Source: Streptomyces sp. Act143 (GTDB lineage Bacteria; Actinomycetota; Actinomycetes; Streptomycetales; Streptomycetaceae). From it: a stretch of 64,000 nucleotides of DNA. The DNA is taken from positions 4,629,201-4,693,200 of the forward strand of contig NZ_QFRX01000001.1 of assembly GCF_003143935.1 (NCBI RefSeq), in the 5' to 3' direction. The position numbers were made by a program, and so were the translations under genes. The first letter of the stretch is position 1, and each line of letters opens with the position of its first letter. The notes beneath the pieces are model-generated. The model was not told the DNA's origin and searched no databases. It was given only the letters and a program-made list of their open reading frames with translations. Below, piece after piece: positions 49,276-58,342 of this stretch.

Positions 49276-50913
49276 GTGAGACTGCAGTCCCGCACCCCCA
49301 ACGCCTCCCGCACTCCCCGCACCACCCGCCTGCGCGCCGCCGCCCTGATCGGCTCGGCGGCGATGGTCGTGCTCGCGCTGCAGAACGGCGCCGCCACCGC
49401 GGCCCCCGAGCACACCAGCGGCGCCACCGCCCTCCCCCTGAGCGCCTCCGCCCGCGCCGACGCCCTCAAGTCGGCCCAGGACGCGGCCGGTTCGACCGCC
49501 CGTGAGCTCGGCCTCGGCACCCGTGAGGCGCTGGTCGTCCGGGACGTGATCAAGGACGCGAACGGCACCGTCCACACCCGCTACGAGCGCACCTACGCCG
49601 GGCTGCCCGTCCTGGGCGGCGACCTGGTCACGCACGTGGCCAAGGGCGGGGCCCTCAAGGGCGTCAGCAAGGCGACCAGTGCCCGGATAGCCGTGGCGTC
49701 GACGGACGCCACGATCTCCGCCGCCACCGCGAAGAAGTCGGCCCTCGCGGGCACCGACTCCGCCACCGCCTCCGCCCGCAAGGTGATCTGGGCCGCCGGC
49801 ACCAAGCCGGTCCTCGCCTACGAGTCCGTCGTCAAGGGCCTCCAGCACGACGGCACCCCGAGCGAGCTGCACGTCATCACCGACGCCACCACCGGCAAGA
49901 AGATCTACGAGTACCAGGCCATCGACACCGGTACGGGCACCAGCGAGTACAGCGGCACGGTCGCCCTGGGCACCACCGCCGCCGCCTCCTCCGGCGGCTT
50001 CGACCTGATCGACGGCGGTCGCGGCGGCCACAAGACGTACGACCTCAACGGCGGTACGACCGGCACCGGCACCCTCTTCCACGACGCCGACGACGCCTGG
50101 GGCGACGGCACCCCGGCCAACCGCCAGACCGCCGCCGTCGACGCGGCCTACGGTGCCGCCGTCACCTGGGACTTCTACAAGTCCGCCTTCAACCGCAACG
50201 GCATCGCCGGTGACGGCAAGGCCGCCTACTCCCGCGTCCACTACGGCAACGCGTACGTCAACGCCTTCTGGAACGACAGCTGCTTCTGCATGACGTACGG
50301 CGACGGCTCGGGCAACTCCCACCCGCTGACCTCGCTCGACGTGGCCGGCCACGAGATGAGCCACGGTCTGACGGCGGCCACGGCCGGGCTGAAGTACAGC
50401 CGTGAGTCGGGCGGCCTGAACGAGGCGACCTCCGACATCTTCGGCACCTCGGTGGAGTTCTTCGCCAACAACTCGGCCGACGCCGGCGACTACCTCATCG
50501 GCGAGAAGATCGACATCAATGGCGACGGCACCCCGCTGCGCTACATGGACCAGCCCAGCAAGGACGGCGGCTCGGCCGACTACTGGTCCCGCAACGTCGG
50601 CCGCCTCGACGTGCACTACTCGTCCGGCGTCGCCAACCACTTCTTCTACCTGCTCAGCGAGGGCAGCGGCGCGAAGACCATCAACGGGGTGAGCTACAAC
50701 TCCCCGACGTACGACGGCTCCACGGTCACCGGCATCGGCCGCGCCAAGGCCGACCAGATCTGGTACAAGGCCCTGACGACGTACTTCACCTCCTCGACCG
50801 ACTACGCGGGCGCCCGCACCGGCACCCTCCAGGCGGCGAGCGACCTGTACGGCGCGGGCAGCGCCGAGTACAACGCCGTGGCGGCGGCCTGGAACGCGGT
50901 CAACGTCCGGTAA
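49276..50913 (+). CDS. Secreted M4 (thermolysin-like) neutral metalloprotease
   Basis: The product is 545 residues from GTG 49276, with GAAGGAG 5 bases upstream. A signal peptide (basic start, then LRAAALIGSAAMVVLALQNGAATAA) leads to a FTP/PepSY-type propeptide (to about residue 210) and a thermolysin-like catalytic domain. The zinc site is complete: HEMSH near residue 358 and the downstream third ligand in GLNEATSDIFG. The late DVHYSSGVANHFFYLL supplies the catalytic His region. It is exported and self-processed to digest extracellular protein. No C-terminal pro-protein convertase domain is present. Confidence 0.93.
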   Translation: MRLQSRTPNASRTPRTTRLRAAALIGSAAMVVLALQNGAATAAPEHTSGATALPLSASARADALKSAQDAAGSTARELGLGTREALVVRDVIKDANGTVHTRYERTYAGLPVLGGDLVTHVAKGGALKGVSKATSARIAVASTDATISAATAKKSALAGTDSATASARKVIWAAGTKPVLAYESVVKGLQHDGTPSELHVITDATTGKKIYEYQAIDTGTGTSEYSGTVALGTTAAASSGGFDLIDGGRGGHKTYDLNGGTTGTGTLFHDADDAWGDGTPANRQTAAVDAAYGAAVTWDFYKSAFNRNGIAGDGKAAYSRVHYGNAYVNAFWNDSCFCMTYGDGSGNSHPLTSLDVAGHEMSHGLTAATAGLKYSRESGGLNEATSDIFGTSVEFFANNSADAGDYLIGEKIDINGDGTPLRYMDQPSKDGGSADYWSRNVGRLDVHYSSGVANHFFYLLSEGSGAKTINGVSYNSPTYDGSTVTGIGRAKADQIWYKALTTYFTSSTDYAGARTGTLQAASDLYGAGSAEYNAVAAAWNAVNVR

Positions 50914-51114
50914 CCCGGCCCGCCTCCGCACGTACCGATGCCGTCCGTGCCGGCACCCTCCGTATCCCTACCGGGACTTGACTGGGTGATGTTGCCGATG
51001 CGGGCGGCCGGCGCACTGCGCAGAATGTGCGAGGTGCGACCACACAGCCCGCTCGTCATGGTGATCGGCGACGACGGCATCGCCCTGTCCGGCGGTGCCG
51101 CCGGAGGGTCCCGG

Positions 51115-51171
51115 GGCCGTCCGGTGCGCACGGTGGTCTGTCGGCGGATCATCACCACACGCCGGACGGCC
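51115..51171 (-). terminator. Long hairpin downstream of the LuxR/ATPase gene
   Basis: GGCCGTCCGG (51115-51124) pairs perfectly with CCGGACGGCC (51162-51171), with a 37-base loop, 18 bases beyond the regulator's stop. Probably a terminator. Confidence 0.5.
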
Positions 51172-51188
51172 CTCCGGGCGGCGCCGCC

Positions 51189-53576
51189 TCAGCCTTCCGT
51201 GACGGGCGGCTGGGAGGCCGCGAGAGTGGCGATCTGGGTGCGGGACGCATAGCCGAGCTTGCCCATGATGTGCTCCACGTGCGAGTCCACGGTCCGCTTG
51301 GAGATGGTGAGCTGTTCGGCGATACGACGGTTCGACAGCCCCTCGGCGACCAGCGCTGCGATCTCCCGCTCCCGTACCGTCAGCGCCCCCCAACCCCCAT
51401 GCCCTGCCGCCCGTTTGGCGCCCGCCTTCGCGCCGGCCGCCTGGCTGTGGTTGTCACCGACGGCCCGGTCGACGGCCTCCTGGAGCGACAGCGCGGCCCC
51501 GGCGGCGTACAGCTCCTCATGGCGGCGCTCGCCCAGGGCGCTGCGCGTGACGGCGATCGCCTCGGCGTGGGCCCGGTGCATGGCGGGGATGCCGAGCCGC
51601 GGGTCGTGGAACCTCTCCCACAACCGGTCCGCCGCGCCCAGCAGCGCCGCCGCCCGCTCGGGGCGGCCCTCGGCGGCGGCGATCCAGCCGAGGGTGTCGA
51701 GGGAGAAGGCGAGGCCCTGGGCGTGGTTGATCTCCAGGCACATCGCGAGCGCGGAGCGCAGCACGGTCGCCGACTCCTCGTGCCGGCCGAGCCCCCACAG
51801 CGCGCAGCCCTGGATCCAGCCGACCCAGCCCTGCACCCACCGCTCCCCCAGCGGTTCCAGGACCGGGCGGGTCTCCTCGCAGACGGCGAGCGCCTTGTCG
51901 TACTCGCCCGCGCACACGTGCGCCCCGCACATCGTGCCCAGCATCCACGCCTCGCCGCCCTGCTCGCCGAGTCCGGCGAACCGCTCGCGGGCGTCCTTGA
52001 GCCGCTCCAGCGCCCAGTCGACCTCGCCGACCAGGGTGTGCGCGAGACCGCGGTTGAAGACGACGTAGGCCGCGTCGACGCGTCCGCCGCCCTCGTGCGC
52101 GGCGTCCTCGGCGCGTTCGGTCAGCTCCAGGCCGCGGCCGTGGGCGCCGGACATCAGGCTGAGGTGACCGGCGACCCGCAGGGCGGTCACCCGGGCGGGG
52201 TGCGGTTCGGGGCACAGCGGCAGCAGCCGCTCCAGCCAGTACAGGCCCTCGACGGTGCGTCCGGTGCAGAGCCACAGTCCCCACAGCGCCGCGGCGAGGC
52301 GGAGACCCGTGGTGGCCTCGCGGGGCTCGGTGCAGCAGAACTCCAGCGCCGAGCGCAGACTGGCCCGTTCCCGCCAGGCCCTGCGCATCAGCAGCACCTG
52401 GTCGCGGGTGAGCCAGCGGGCGTCGAAGTCCTCGGCGAGCGCCAGGCAGTGGTCGCGGTGCCGGGTGCGGTACTCCAGCTCGGCGCCGCTCTCGGCGAGA
52501 CGCTCGCGGCCGTACTCGCGGATGGTGTCGAGCATGCGGTAGCGGGCGTCGCTGCCGTCGCCCTCGTCGTCGAGGCGGAGCACGATCGCCTTGTCGACCA
52601 GGCCGATCAGGCACTCCAGGATCTCCTCCGGGGGCAGCCTCGGCCCCGAGCACACCTCCTCGGCGGCGGTCAGCTCGAACTCCCCGGCGAACACCGACAG
52701 CCGCACCCACAGCAACTGCTCCTGCTCGGTGCACAGGCCATGGCTCCAGTCGATGGCGGTACGCAGCGTCTGGTGCCGGGGCAGCACCCCGCGGCTGCCG
52801 CCGGACAGCAGCCGGAAGCGGTGGTCGAGCCGGGAGAGCAGCTGCTCCAGGGAGAGCGCCCGCAGCCGTACGGCGGCCAGTTCGATGGCCAGCGGGATGC
52901 CGTCGAGGCGGTGGCAGAGCCGGGCGACCAGGCCGCGGTTGGCGTCGGTGAGCCCGAAGCCGCGCACCACGGCCGCCGCGCGTTCGGCGAACAGCAGCAT
53001 CGCGTCGCTGGGTTCGGCGCCGGGCCGGGCGTCGTCGTCCGGGTCGATCACGGGCAGTGGCATCACCTGCAGCACCCGCTCACCGGGCGCGTCCAGCGGC
53101 TGCCGGCTGGTCGCGAGGACCCGTACCTGGGGGCAGTAGCGCAGCACCGACTGGGCGAACACCGCGCAGGCGTCGACGAGATGCTCGCAGGTGTCCAGGA
53201 CGAGCAGCAGCCTGCGGCCCCCGAAGTAGGCGATGAGCGCCTCCAGCGGGGTGCGGGCCGCCCGCTCGGACTGCTCGGGCAGTTCCACGACCGCCGCCAC
53301 GGCGTTGGCCAGCAGCTCCGGGTCGCGCAGCTCGGAGAGCTCCACGAAGTACACGCCGTCCGGGCAGCGTTCCCGCATCCGCCGGGCGGTGCGCAGGGCC
53401 AGCCGGGTCTTGCCGACGCCGCCCGCACCCATCAGCGTCACCAGCCGCTCCCGGTGCAAGGCCTCCTGGATCTCCGCGAGTTCGGCCTCGCGCCCGATGA
53501 AGCGGGTGAGCTCGGCGGGCAGTCCGACGTCGTCGGTGTCGTGGGCCGACAGGGCGGGCTGTACGAAGCTGTCCAT
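51189..53576 (-). CDS. Large LuxR-family regulator with NB-ARC-like ATPase
   Basis: The product is 795 residues. An N-terminal AAA/NB-ARC-type domain (FIGREAELAEIQEAL, Walker A LMGAGGVGKTRLA near residue 48, Walker B LLLVLDTCEHLVDA near 122, then GIPLAIELAAVRLRAL) is followed by a long helical TPR-like region and a C-terminal LuxR helix-turn-helix (LTVREREIAALVAEGLSNRRIAEQL, residues about 730-790). It is a stand-alone STAND-type transcription regulator; ATP and ligand or partner binding to the TPR part would trigger DNA binding. Target genes are unknown; the M1 and M4 protease genes are its neighbours. Confidence 0.9.
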   Translation of the reverse strand: MDSFVQPALSAHDTDDVGLPAELTRFIGREAELAEIQEALHRERLVTLMGAGGVGKTRLALRTARRMRERCPDGVYFVELSELRDPELLANAVAAVVELPEQSERAARTPLEALIAYFGGRRLLLVLDTCEHLVDACAVFAQSVLRYCPQVRVLATSRQPLDAPGERVLQVMPLPVIDPDDDARPGAEPSDAMLLFAERAAAVVRGFGLTDANRGLVARLCHRLDGIPLAIELAAVRLRALSLEQLLSRLDHRFRLLSGGSRGVLPRHQTLRTAIDWSHGLCTEQEQLLWVRLSVFAGEFELTAAEEVCSGPRLPPEEILECLIGLVDKAIVLRLDDEGDGSDARYRMLDTIREYGRERLAESGAELEYRTRHRDHCLALAEDFDARWLTRDQVLLMRRAWRERASLRSALEFCCTEPREATTGLRLAAALWGLWLCTGRTVEGLYWLERLLPLCPEPHPARVTALRVAGHLSLMSGAHGRGLELTERAEDAAHEGGGRVDAAYVVFNRGLAHTLVGEVDWALERLKDARERFAGLGEQGGEAWMLGTMCGAHVCAGEYDKALAVCEETRPVLEPLGERWVQGWVGWIQGCALWGLGRHEESATVLRSALAMCLEINHAQGLAFSLDTLGWIAAAEGRPERAAALLGAADRLWERFHDPRLGIPAMHRAHAEAIAVTRSALGERRHEELYAAGAALSLQEAVDRAVGDNHSQAAGAKAGAKRAAGHGGWGALTVREREIAALVAEGLSNRRIAEQLTISKRTVDSHVEHIMGKLGYASRTQIATLAASQPPVTEG

Positions 53577-53719
53577 GGCGCCCTCTCGGCAGCGGGTCCG
53601 GATACGTAGGGGCGCTCACCCTAGGTATACCGATGCGTGCACGAGGGCTTCCCTGCGCAAGCTGCCCGTTTACGACCGCCCGGAGCCGCCTGCGACCGCC
53701 TGACGTGCATTGCCGACCG

Positions 53720-55117
53720 TTACGGCCGCGCAGGCTTGCCCTCTCCGTACAACCACTCCTCCCAGATCGCGCCGAAGTCCTCATCGGGCGCCTGCCGTTC
53801 GACGTAGGCCGTGAAGTCGTCGGTGCCGGCGTTGCCGTGCCGGTGCGCGGCCGTCCACCCCTGGACGATGTCGTAGAAGGTGTCGTCCCCGACGGTCTGC
53901 CGGATCTTGTGGATCACCATCGCGCCCCGCTGGTAGACGGGATCGTCGGAGATGTGCGCGGCGCTCGTGGGCCTGCCCGGCGGGAAGGCCCACAGGTCCG
54001 GATACTCGTCCTCGCCGTCCTCGTACAGCCGCTCGAAGGTGTCCTGCGCGCTGTCACCGCCCTCGTCCTCCTCCCACAGCCACTCCGCGTAGGTCGCGAA
54101 CCCCTCGTTGAGCCACATGTCCCGCCAGCTCTCCGGCGTGACCGAGTCGCCGAACCACTGGTGGGCGAGCTCGTGGACGAGGAGCCCGGTGTCGGGGGCG
54201 CCCGGGAAGAAGGGCCGGTTCTGCGTCTCCAGCGCGTACTCGGCGTCGTCCTCGCCGCCGATGATCGCGCCGGTGGAGGAGAAGGGATACGGGCCGAAGT
54301 TGGTCTGCGCCCACTCCATGACCTCGGGCAGCCGGGCCAGGACCTTCGCGCTCTCCCCCTCCTGGACGGCGCTGTAGGCGGGCACGCCGGCGGCGTCGGA
54401 CCGCCGGATGCCGTAGTCGCCGATGGCAAGGGTGGCGAGGTAGCCCGCCATCGGCTCGGCGGCGTGCCAGGAGAAGGCGGTACGTCCGTCGCGGGTCTCC
54501 TTGCCGCGCAACTCCCCGTTGGAGACGGCCTCCAGGCCCTCCGGGACGGTGACCGTGATGTCGTACGACGCCTTGTCCGAGGGGTGGTGGTTGCCGGGGA
54601 ACCATGTCATCGACCCGATCGGCTCGCCCAGCGCCACGGCTCCGCCGGCGGTGCGCAGCCAGCCCTCCTCGGAGCCGTCGGCGTCGGTGAGGGTCAGGGG
54701 GCTGCCGGAGTAGCGGACCTCGACCTCGAAGGTCTCGCCGTCGTCGAGGTCGTCGTGGGGGCGGACGGTCAGTTCCTGCCCGGTGCGGTTCCAGCGGGCG
54801 GCCCGGCCCTCGACGGTGACCTTCTCGACGTCCAGCCCCTTCAGGTCCAGGTCGAAGGCGGAGAGGTCCTGGGTGGCCTCGGCGGTGAGGCGGGCGGTGC
54901 CGGACAGGCGGTGCGGGCCGGGGTCGTAGGACAGCCGCAGGTCGTAGTGGCCGACGTCGTAGCCGCCGTTGCCCGCCTCGGGGAAGTACGGGTCCCGCAC
55001 CCCCGCCCCGCCCGGGGTCCCGTGCACCCCGCCGCCACCGCCGCACGCCGTGAGGGTGAGAGCGAGGGCGCTCAGGACGGAGACACAGGCCGGGACAAGC
55101 CGCGCGGATCTGGACAT
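53720..55117 (-). CDS. M1-family metallopeptidase lipoprotein
   Basis: The product is 465 residues. The signal peptide ends in the lipobox LTAC (Cys near residue 25), followed by a Gly-rich stretch, so it is a membrane-anchored extracellular protein. The aminopeptidase N-like beta domain leads to the zinc site LLVHELAHQWFGDSVTP near residue 312 and the third ligand in WLNEGFATYAEWLW. The usual exopeptidase GAMEN motif is replaced by GGEDDAEYA, and the C-terminal helical domain is missing, so it is a short M1 form of uncertain specificity. Confidence 0.88.
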   Translation of the reverse strand: MSRSARLVPACVSVLSALALTLTACGGGGGVHGTPGGAGVRDPYFPEAGNGGYDVGHYDLRLSYDPGPHRLSGTARLTAEATQDLSAFDLDLKGLDVEKVTVEGRAARWNRTGQELTVRPHDDLDDGETFEVEVRYSGSPLTLTDADGSEEGWLRTAGGAVALGEPIGSMTWFPGNHHPSDKASYDITVTVPEGLEAVSNGELRGKETRDGRTAFSWHAAEPMAGYLATLAIGDYGIRRSDAAGVPAYSAVQEGESAKVLARLPEVMEWAQTNFGPYPFSSTGAIIGGEDDAEYALETQNRPFFPGAPDTGLLVHELAHQWFGDSVTPESWRDMWLNEGFATYAEWLWEEDEGGDSAQDTFERLYEDGEDEYPDLWAFPPGRPTSAAHISDDPVYQRGAMVIHKIRQTVGDDTFYDIVQGWTAAHRHGNAGTDDFTAYVERQAPDEDFGAIWEEWLYGEGKPARP

Positions 55118-55176
55118 GTCAGAGATCCTAGGGCGCGCAGCGGCCCTGTCCCCGGCGGCGTGACACCATCACCTAC

Positions 55177-55677
55177 GTGCTCGACATCGGCTACGCCCTC
55201 TCCAACCGCTTCCCCGACCCGCCCCAGACCGACTACCGCCGCGTGGACGTCCACGCGCTGCGGCACGACCTGTTCTGCGGCGACGTCTACCTCGCCGACA
55301 CCAAGGCGGACCGGGAGCTGTCCACAGCCTGGGGATGGGTGCCGGTGCTCGACTTCGCGTGGGCCCTGTGCGACATCGTGGAGCACCTCGACCGGGACCC
55401 GGCCGGCTCCCGCGCCTCGCGCCCCCAGTACGCCGAACTCGACTTCACCGAGTCGACCGACCGCATGCTCTTCGAGCGCCGCTTCGGCTGGGTGGACATC
55501 GAGTCGGACTGGATGCCGGCCGAGGAGCCCCCGCTGACCTTCTCCCACTCCGAACTCCGCCGCGAGGCCCGCGACTTCCTCCACGACCTGCTCGCCGACC
55601 TGATCGACCTCCACGAGGACCTGGCCGACAACCCGGCGATCTGGAGCCTGCAGGCCAAGTTTCCCCGGGTGAGCTGA
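55177..55677 (+). CDS. Hypothetical protein
   Basis: The product is 166 residues from GTG 55177. It is acidic and rich in aromatic residues (LSTAWGWVPVLDFAWALCDIVEHLD, FGWVDIESDWMPAEEPPLTFS) with a helical C-terminus (RDFLHDLLADLIDLHEDLADNPA). No membrane helix, signal or known motif is present. Such proteins are conserved in Streptomyces; the composition (many Asp, Trp and Leu) resembles immunity- or SUKH-like folds, but I cannot assign it. It diverges from the M1 gene by 59 bases. Confidence 0.65.
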   Translation: MLDIGYALSNRFPDPPQTDYRRVDVHALRHDLFCGDVYLADTKADRELSTAWGWVPVLDFAWALCDIVEHLDRDPAGSRASRPQYAELDFTESTDRMLFERRFGWVDIESDWMPAEEPPLTFSHSELRREARDFLHDLLADLIDLHEDLADNPAIWSLQAKFPRVS

Positions 55678-55742
55678 GACCGGCCCGGTAGGGGGCGGGC
55701 CCCCGGTGCCCGGTGCGTACACCCCCGGTACGATCGCGCCTC

Positions 55743-56204
55743 GTGTCCGAACCTGTCATCTCCCTCAACGAGCGCTCCGCACGCAGCGGACTTGCCGCCG
55801 GCGAGCAGCTCCAGACATACGGCATCGTCGTCCCGGCCAAGGACGCCAAGGGCGTCAAGATGAAGATCCACGGGCACGGACGGCTCGGAGGTGAACTCGG
55901 CGACCACCTGATGCACACCGTCGGCGCCGCCTCCGGCGGGGCCGGCAGCATCGCCGCGGGCATGCCGCAGACCTCCGGCGGCGCTCTCGTCCTGCGGATC
56001 ACCGACCAGCGCGTCGGGCTGGTCGGGCAGCGGGACGGCGTCCCCGTGTGGGAAGTGCCGCGCGCCTGGGTGGTACGGGTCGAACGGCGTCCCCGCCTCC
56101 AGCTGCTGGCCCGCTTCCGGCTGCACTACGCCGACGGCTCATGGCTCGCCTTCATGACCGCGCGCCGCCGCACCGTCGAGGGTTTCCAGGCCCTCATCGG
56201 CTGA
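55743..56204 (+). CDS. Hypothetical protein, PH-like fold possible
   Basis: The product is 153 residues from GTG 55743. The N-terminal half is Gly/Lys-rich (GIVVPAKDAKGVKMKIHGHGRLGGELGD) with a small-residue stretch (TVGAASGGAGSIAAG). The C-terminal half looks like repeated beta strands ending in a helix (LRITDQRVGLVGQ, VRVERRPRLQLLARFRLHYADGSWLAF, GFQALIG), which fits a bacterial PH-like domain. No function known. It follows the preceding gene after 65 bases. Confidence 0.6.
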   Translation: MSEPVISLNERSARSGLAAGEQLQTYGIVVPAKDAKGVKMKIHGHGRLGGELGDHLMHTVGAASGGAGSIAAGMPQTSGGALVLRITDQRVGLVGQRDGVPVWEVPRAWVVRVERRPRLQLLARFRLHYADGSWLAFMTARRRTVEGFQALIG

Positions 56205-56258
56205 CGGCTCCGGACCCCCGGCCCCCGCCGCCGTCCGGTCCCGCCGGCGGGTCCTCCC

Positions 56259-56954
56259 TCACCCCTCCACCCGAATCCCCATCTGCACCGCCAGCACCGG
56301 CGCCAGATCCATCAGTTGCGCCGTGCTGATCACCGCGCCCGCCAGTCGCTCCACCCCCCGCGCGATCCCGATCTCGGTCGCCGCCCTCAGGTCCACGTCC
56401 TTCAGGACCGCGGACGTCAGATCCGCCCCCTTCAGCGCGCAGTCCACGAACTCCACCCGCTCCAGACGGGCACCCCCGAAATCCGGCTCCACCAGCACGC
56501 AGCCCTCGAAGACGACGTCTCTGAGGCGGGCCGTCCGCAGGTTCAGGTAGTCGATCTTGCCGCCGCGGATCACCACCCGCTCCAGCACCGCCCCGTGCAA
56601 CTGCGTCCCGCCCAGCCGGGCGTCGACCACCTCCACGTCACACAGGGTCGCCTCGGCCAGATCGGTGCCCACCCCGCGCGGCGCCGTCAGGACCGCGTCC
56701 AGGAGACGGGCGTGCCGCAACCGCGTCTCGTCCAGCGCGCACCCCGTCACCGCGCAGTCCATGAACCGGGCGCCCGCGCCGTCCTGCCCCGCGAAGTCCA
56801 GCTCCCGGAACTCCAGCCCGTCGTAGTCCCCGTCCGGCTCCAGCTCCCCGCCGCCGAACGGCTCCAGCTCCGGCAACCGCACCTCCGGCCGCCGCGCGCC
56901 CTTCACCCCGGCCCCGCCCGCCGCACCCGTACCGCCCGCCGCTCTCCTCGCCAT
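56259..56954 (-). CDS. Pentapeptide repeat protein
   Basis: The product is 231 residues from ATG 56954. From about residue 50 the A(D/N)LxX-type pattern runs in five-residue steps (GLEFRELDFAGQDGAGARFMDCAVTGCALDETRLRHARLLDAVL, read in pieces; GGTQLHGAVLERVVIRGG; GARLERVEFVDCALKGADLTSAVLKDVDL). This folds as a right-handed quadrilateral beta-helix. Some family members bind DNA gyrase, but most have no known partner. A basic, Gly/Ala-rich N-terminus is unstructured. Its promoter region is shared with the divergent FAD enzyme gene. Confidence 0.85.
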   Translation of the reverse strand: MARRAAGGTGAAGGAGVKGARRPEVRLPELEPFGGGELEPDGDYDGLEFRELDFAGQDGAGARFMDCAVTGCALDETRLRHARLLDAVLTAPRGVGTDLAEATLCDVEVVDARLGGTQLHGAVLERVVIRGGKIDYLNLRTARLRDVVFEGCVLVEPDFGGARLERVEFVDCALKGADLTSAVLKDVDLRAATEIGIARGVERLAGAVISTAQLMDLAPVLAVQMGIRVEG

Positions 56955-57102
56955 GCCCCCATGCTGCACCCCACCACTGACAACACCCCGGACCACCGCC
57001 CTGACCTGCGAAAACCACCGCCATGTCACATTCCGGGGCGCCGGATCCGTCGTACTCACACAAGGGCGACGCACACCGAAGCAACCGAGGGAGACCCCAG
57101 CC

Positions 57103-58263
57103 ATGCACCGCATCACCGTCATCGGCGGCGGCTTCGCCGGACTCACCGCGGCCATCACCGCCGCCGAGGCGGGCGCCAAGGTCACCATCCACGAGGCCCA
57201 TCACACCCTCGGCGGGCGGGCGCGGACCGCCGAGGGGCCGTACCGGACGAACGAGGGCCCGCACGCCCTCTACAGCGGCGGCCCGCACTGGGCCTGGCTC
57301 AAGCAGCGCGATCTCATCGGCGCCCTGGCCCCGCTGCCGCCCCTGGAAGCGGCGCGGCTCCGCCTCCACCACAAGGGCGTCCTGCGCCGCACCCCGCCCT
57401 TCGCCCTGCTCAAGCTGCTGCGCCCCGGCCTGCCCCAGGCGCCCGTCGACACCGACTTCTTGACCTGGGCCACCGGCATCGCCGGCGAGGAGGGTGCCCG
57501 CGCCGCCGCCCACTACTCCGCCGTCGCCCTCTTCCACCACGACCCCGGCGCCCTGTCCGCGGCCTTCGTGCAGGAACGCCTGCGCCGCGCCACCAAGCTG
57601 CCGCCCGAGGCGCACTACCCGGTCGGCGGCTGGGCCACGGTGATCGACCGCATGGCCGCCCGCGCCTGGAATCTGGGGGTGCGGATGGAGACCCTGTCCC
57701 GCGTCGACCGCCTCCCCACCGACACCCCCGTCGTCGTCGCCACCTCCCTCGACGCCGCCCGCCGCCTCCTCGCCGACCCCACCCTGACCTGGACCGGCGG
57801 CCGTACCGCCCTCATCGACCTCGCCGTGCGCACCCGGCGCGGCGACGCCTTCGCCGTCTCCGACCTCGACGCCCCCGGCTGGATCGAGCGCTTCACCGCC
57901 CAGGACCGCACCCTCGCCCCCGCGGGCGAACAGCTGATCCAGGGGCAGATCCCCATCGCCCCGCACGAGTCCAGGGCCGACGGCGTCGCCCGCGCCGAGC
58001 ACCTCCTCGACCTGGCCTTCCACGGCTGGCGGGACCGCCTCACCTGGCGCAGCGAAGCGCTGGCGAACGGCCGTACCGGCGCCGTCGACCTGCCCGGCAC
58101 CAGCTGGCGCGACCGCCCCGCCATCGACCGCGGCGAGGGCGTCTACCTCGCCGGCGACCAGGTCGCCGCCCCCGGCGTCCTGTCCGAGGTCTCCTTCAAC
58201 AGCGCCCTCACCGCGGTCTCGCTGGCCCTGGGCCGCCACGCCCTTGACCTGAAGCGCGCTTGA
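57103..58263 (+). CDS. FAD-dependent amine-oxidase-like oxidoreductase
   Basis: The product is 386 residues from ATG 57103, with GAGGGAG upstream. The Rossmann FAD motif ITVIGGGFAGLTAAITAAEAGAKVTIHEA is at the N-terminus, followed by GGRART. The C-terminal FAD contact is GVYLAGDQVAAPGVLSEVSFNSALTA. It belongs to the flavin amine oxidase/phytoene-desaturase-like group. The following gene is a quinone reductase 79 bases downstream in the same direction, and may be cotranscribed. Substrate unknown. Confidence 0.82.
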   Translation: MHRITVIGGGFAGLTAAITAAEAGAKVTIHEAHHTLGGRARTAEGPYRTNEGPHALYSGGPHWAWLKQRDLIGALAPLPPLEAARLRLHHKGVLRRTPPFALLKLLRPGLPQAPVDTDFLTWATGIAGEEGARAAAHYSAVALFHHDPGALSAAFVQERLRRATKLPPEAHYPVGGWATVIDRMAARAWNLGVRMETLSRVDRLPTDTPVVVATSLDAARRLLADPTLTWTGGRTALIDLAVRTRRGDAFAVSDLDAPGWIERFTAQDRTLAPAGEQLIQGQIPIAPHESRADGVARAEHLLDLAFHGWRDRLTWRSEALANGRTGAVDLPGTSWRDRPAIDRGEGVYLAGDQVAAPGVLSEVSFNSALTAVSLALGRHALDLKRA

Positions 58264-58342
58264 GGTTGGAGGCTGATGACCCGCCCCACGAGCACCGACC
58301 GCACCGGGGCCCGCCCCGCCCGCACCTCCCCAGGGAGCCTCC

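Noticed and set aside
50938..51252. Plus-strand ORF of 104 codons after the M4 protease gene
   Set aside because: It overlaps the end of the LuxR regulator and the hairpin, has no good ribosome binding site and no recognisable domain.
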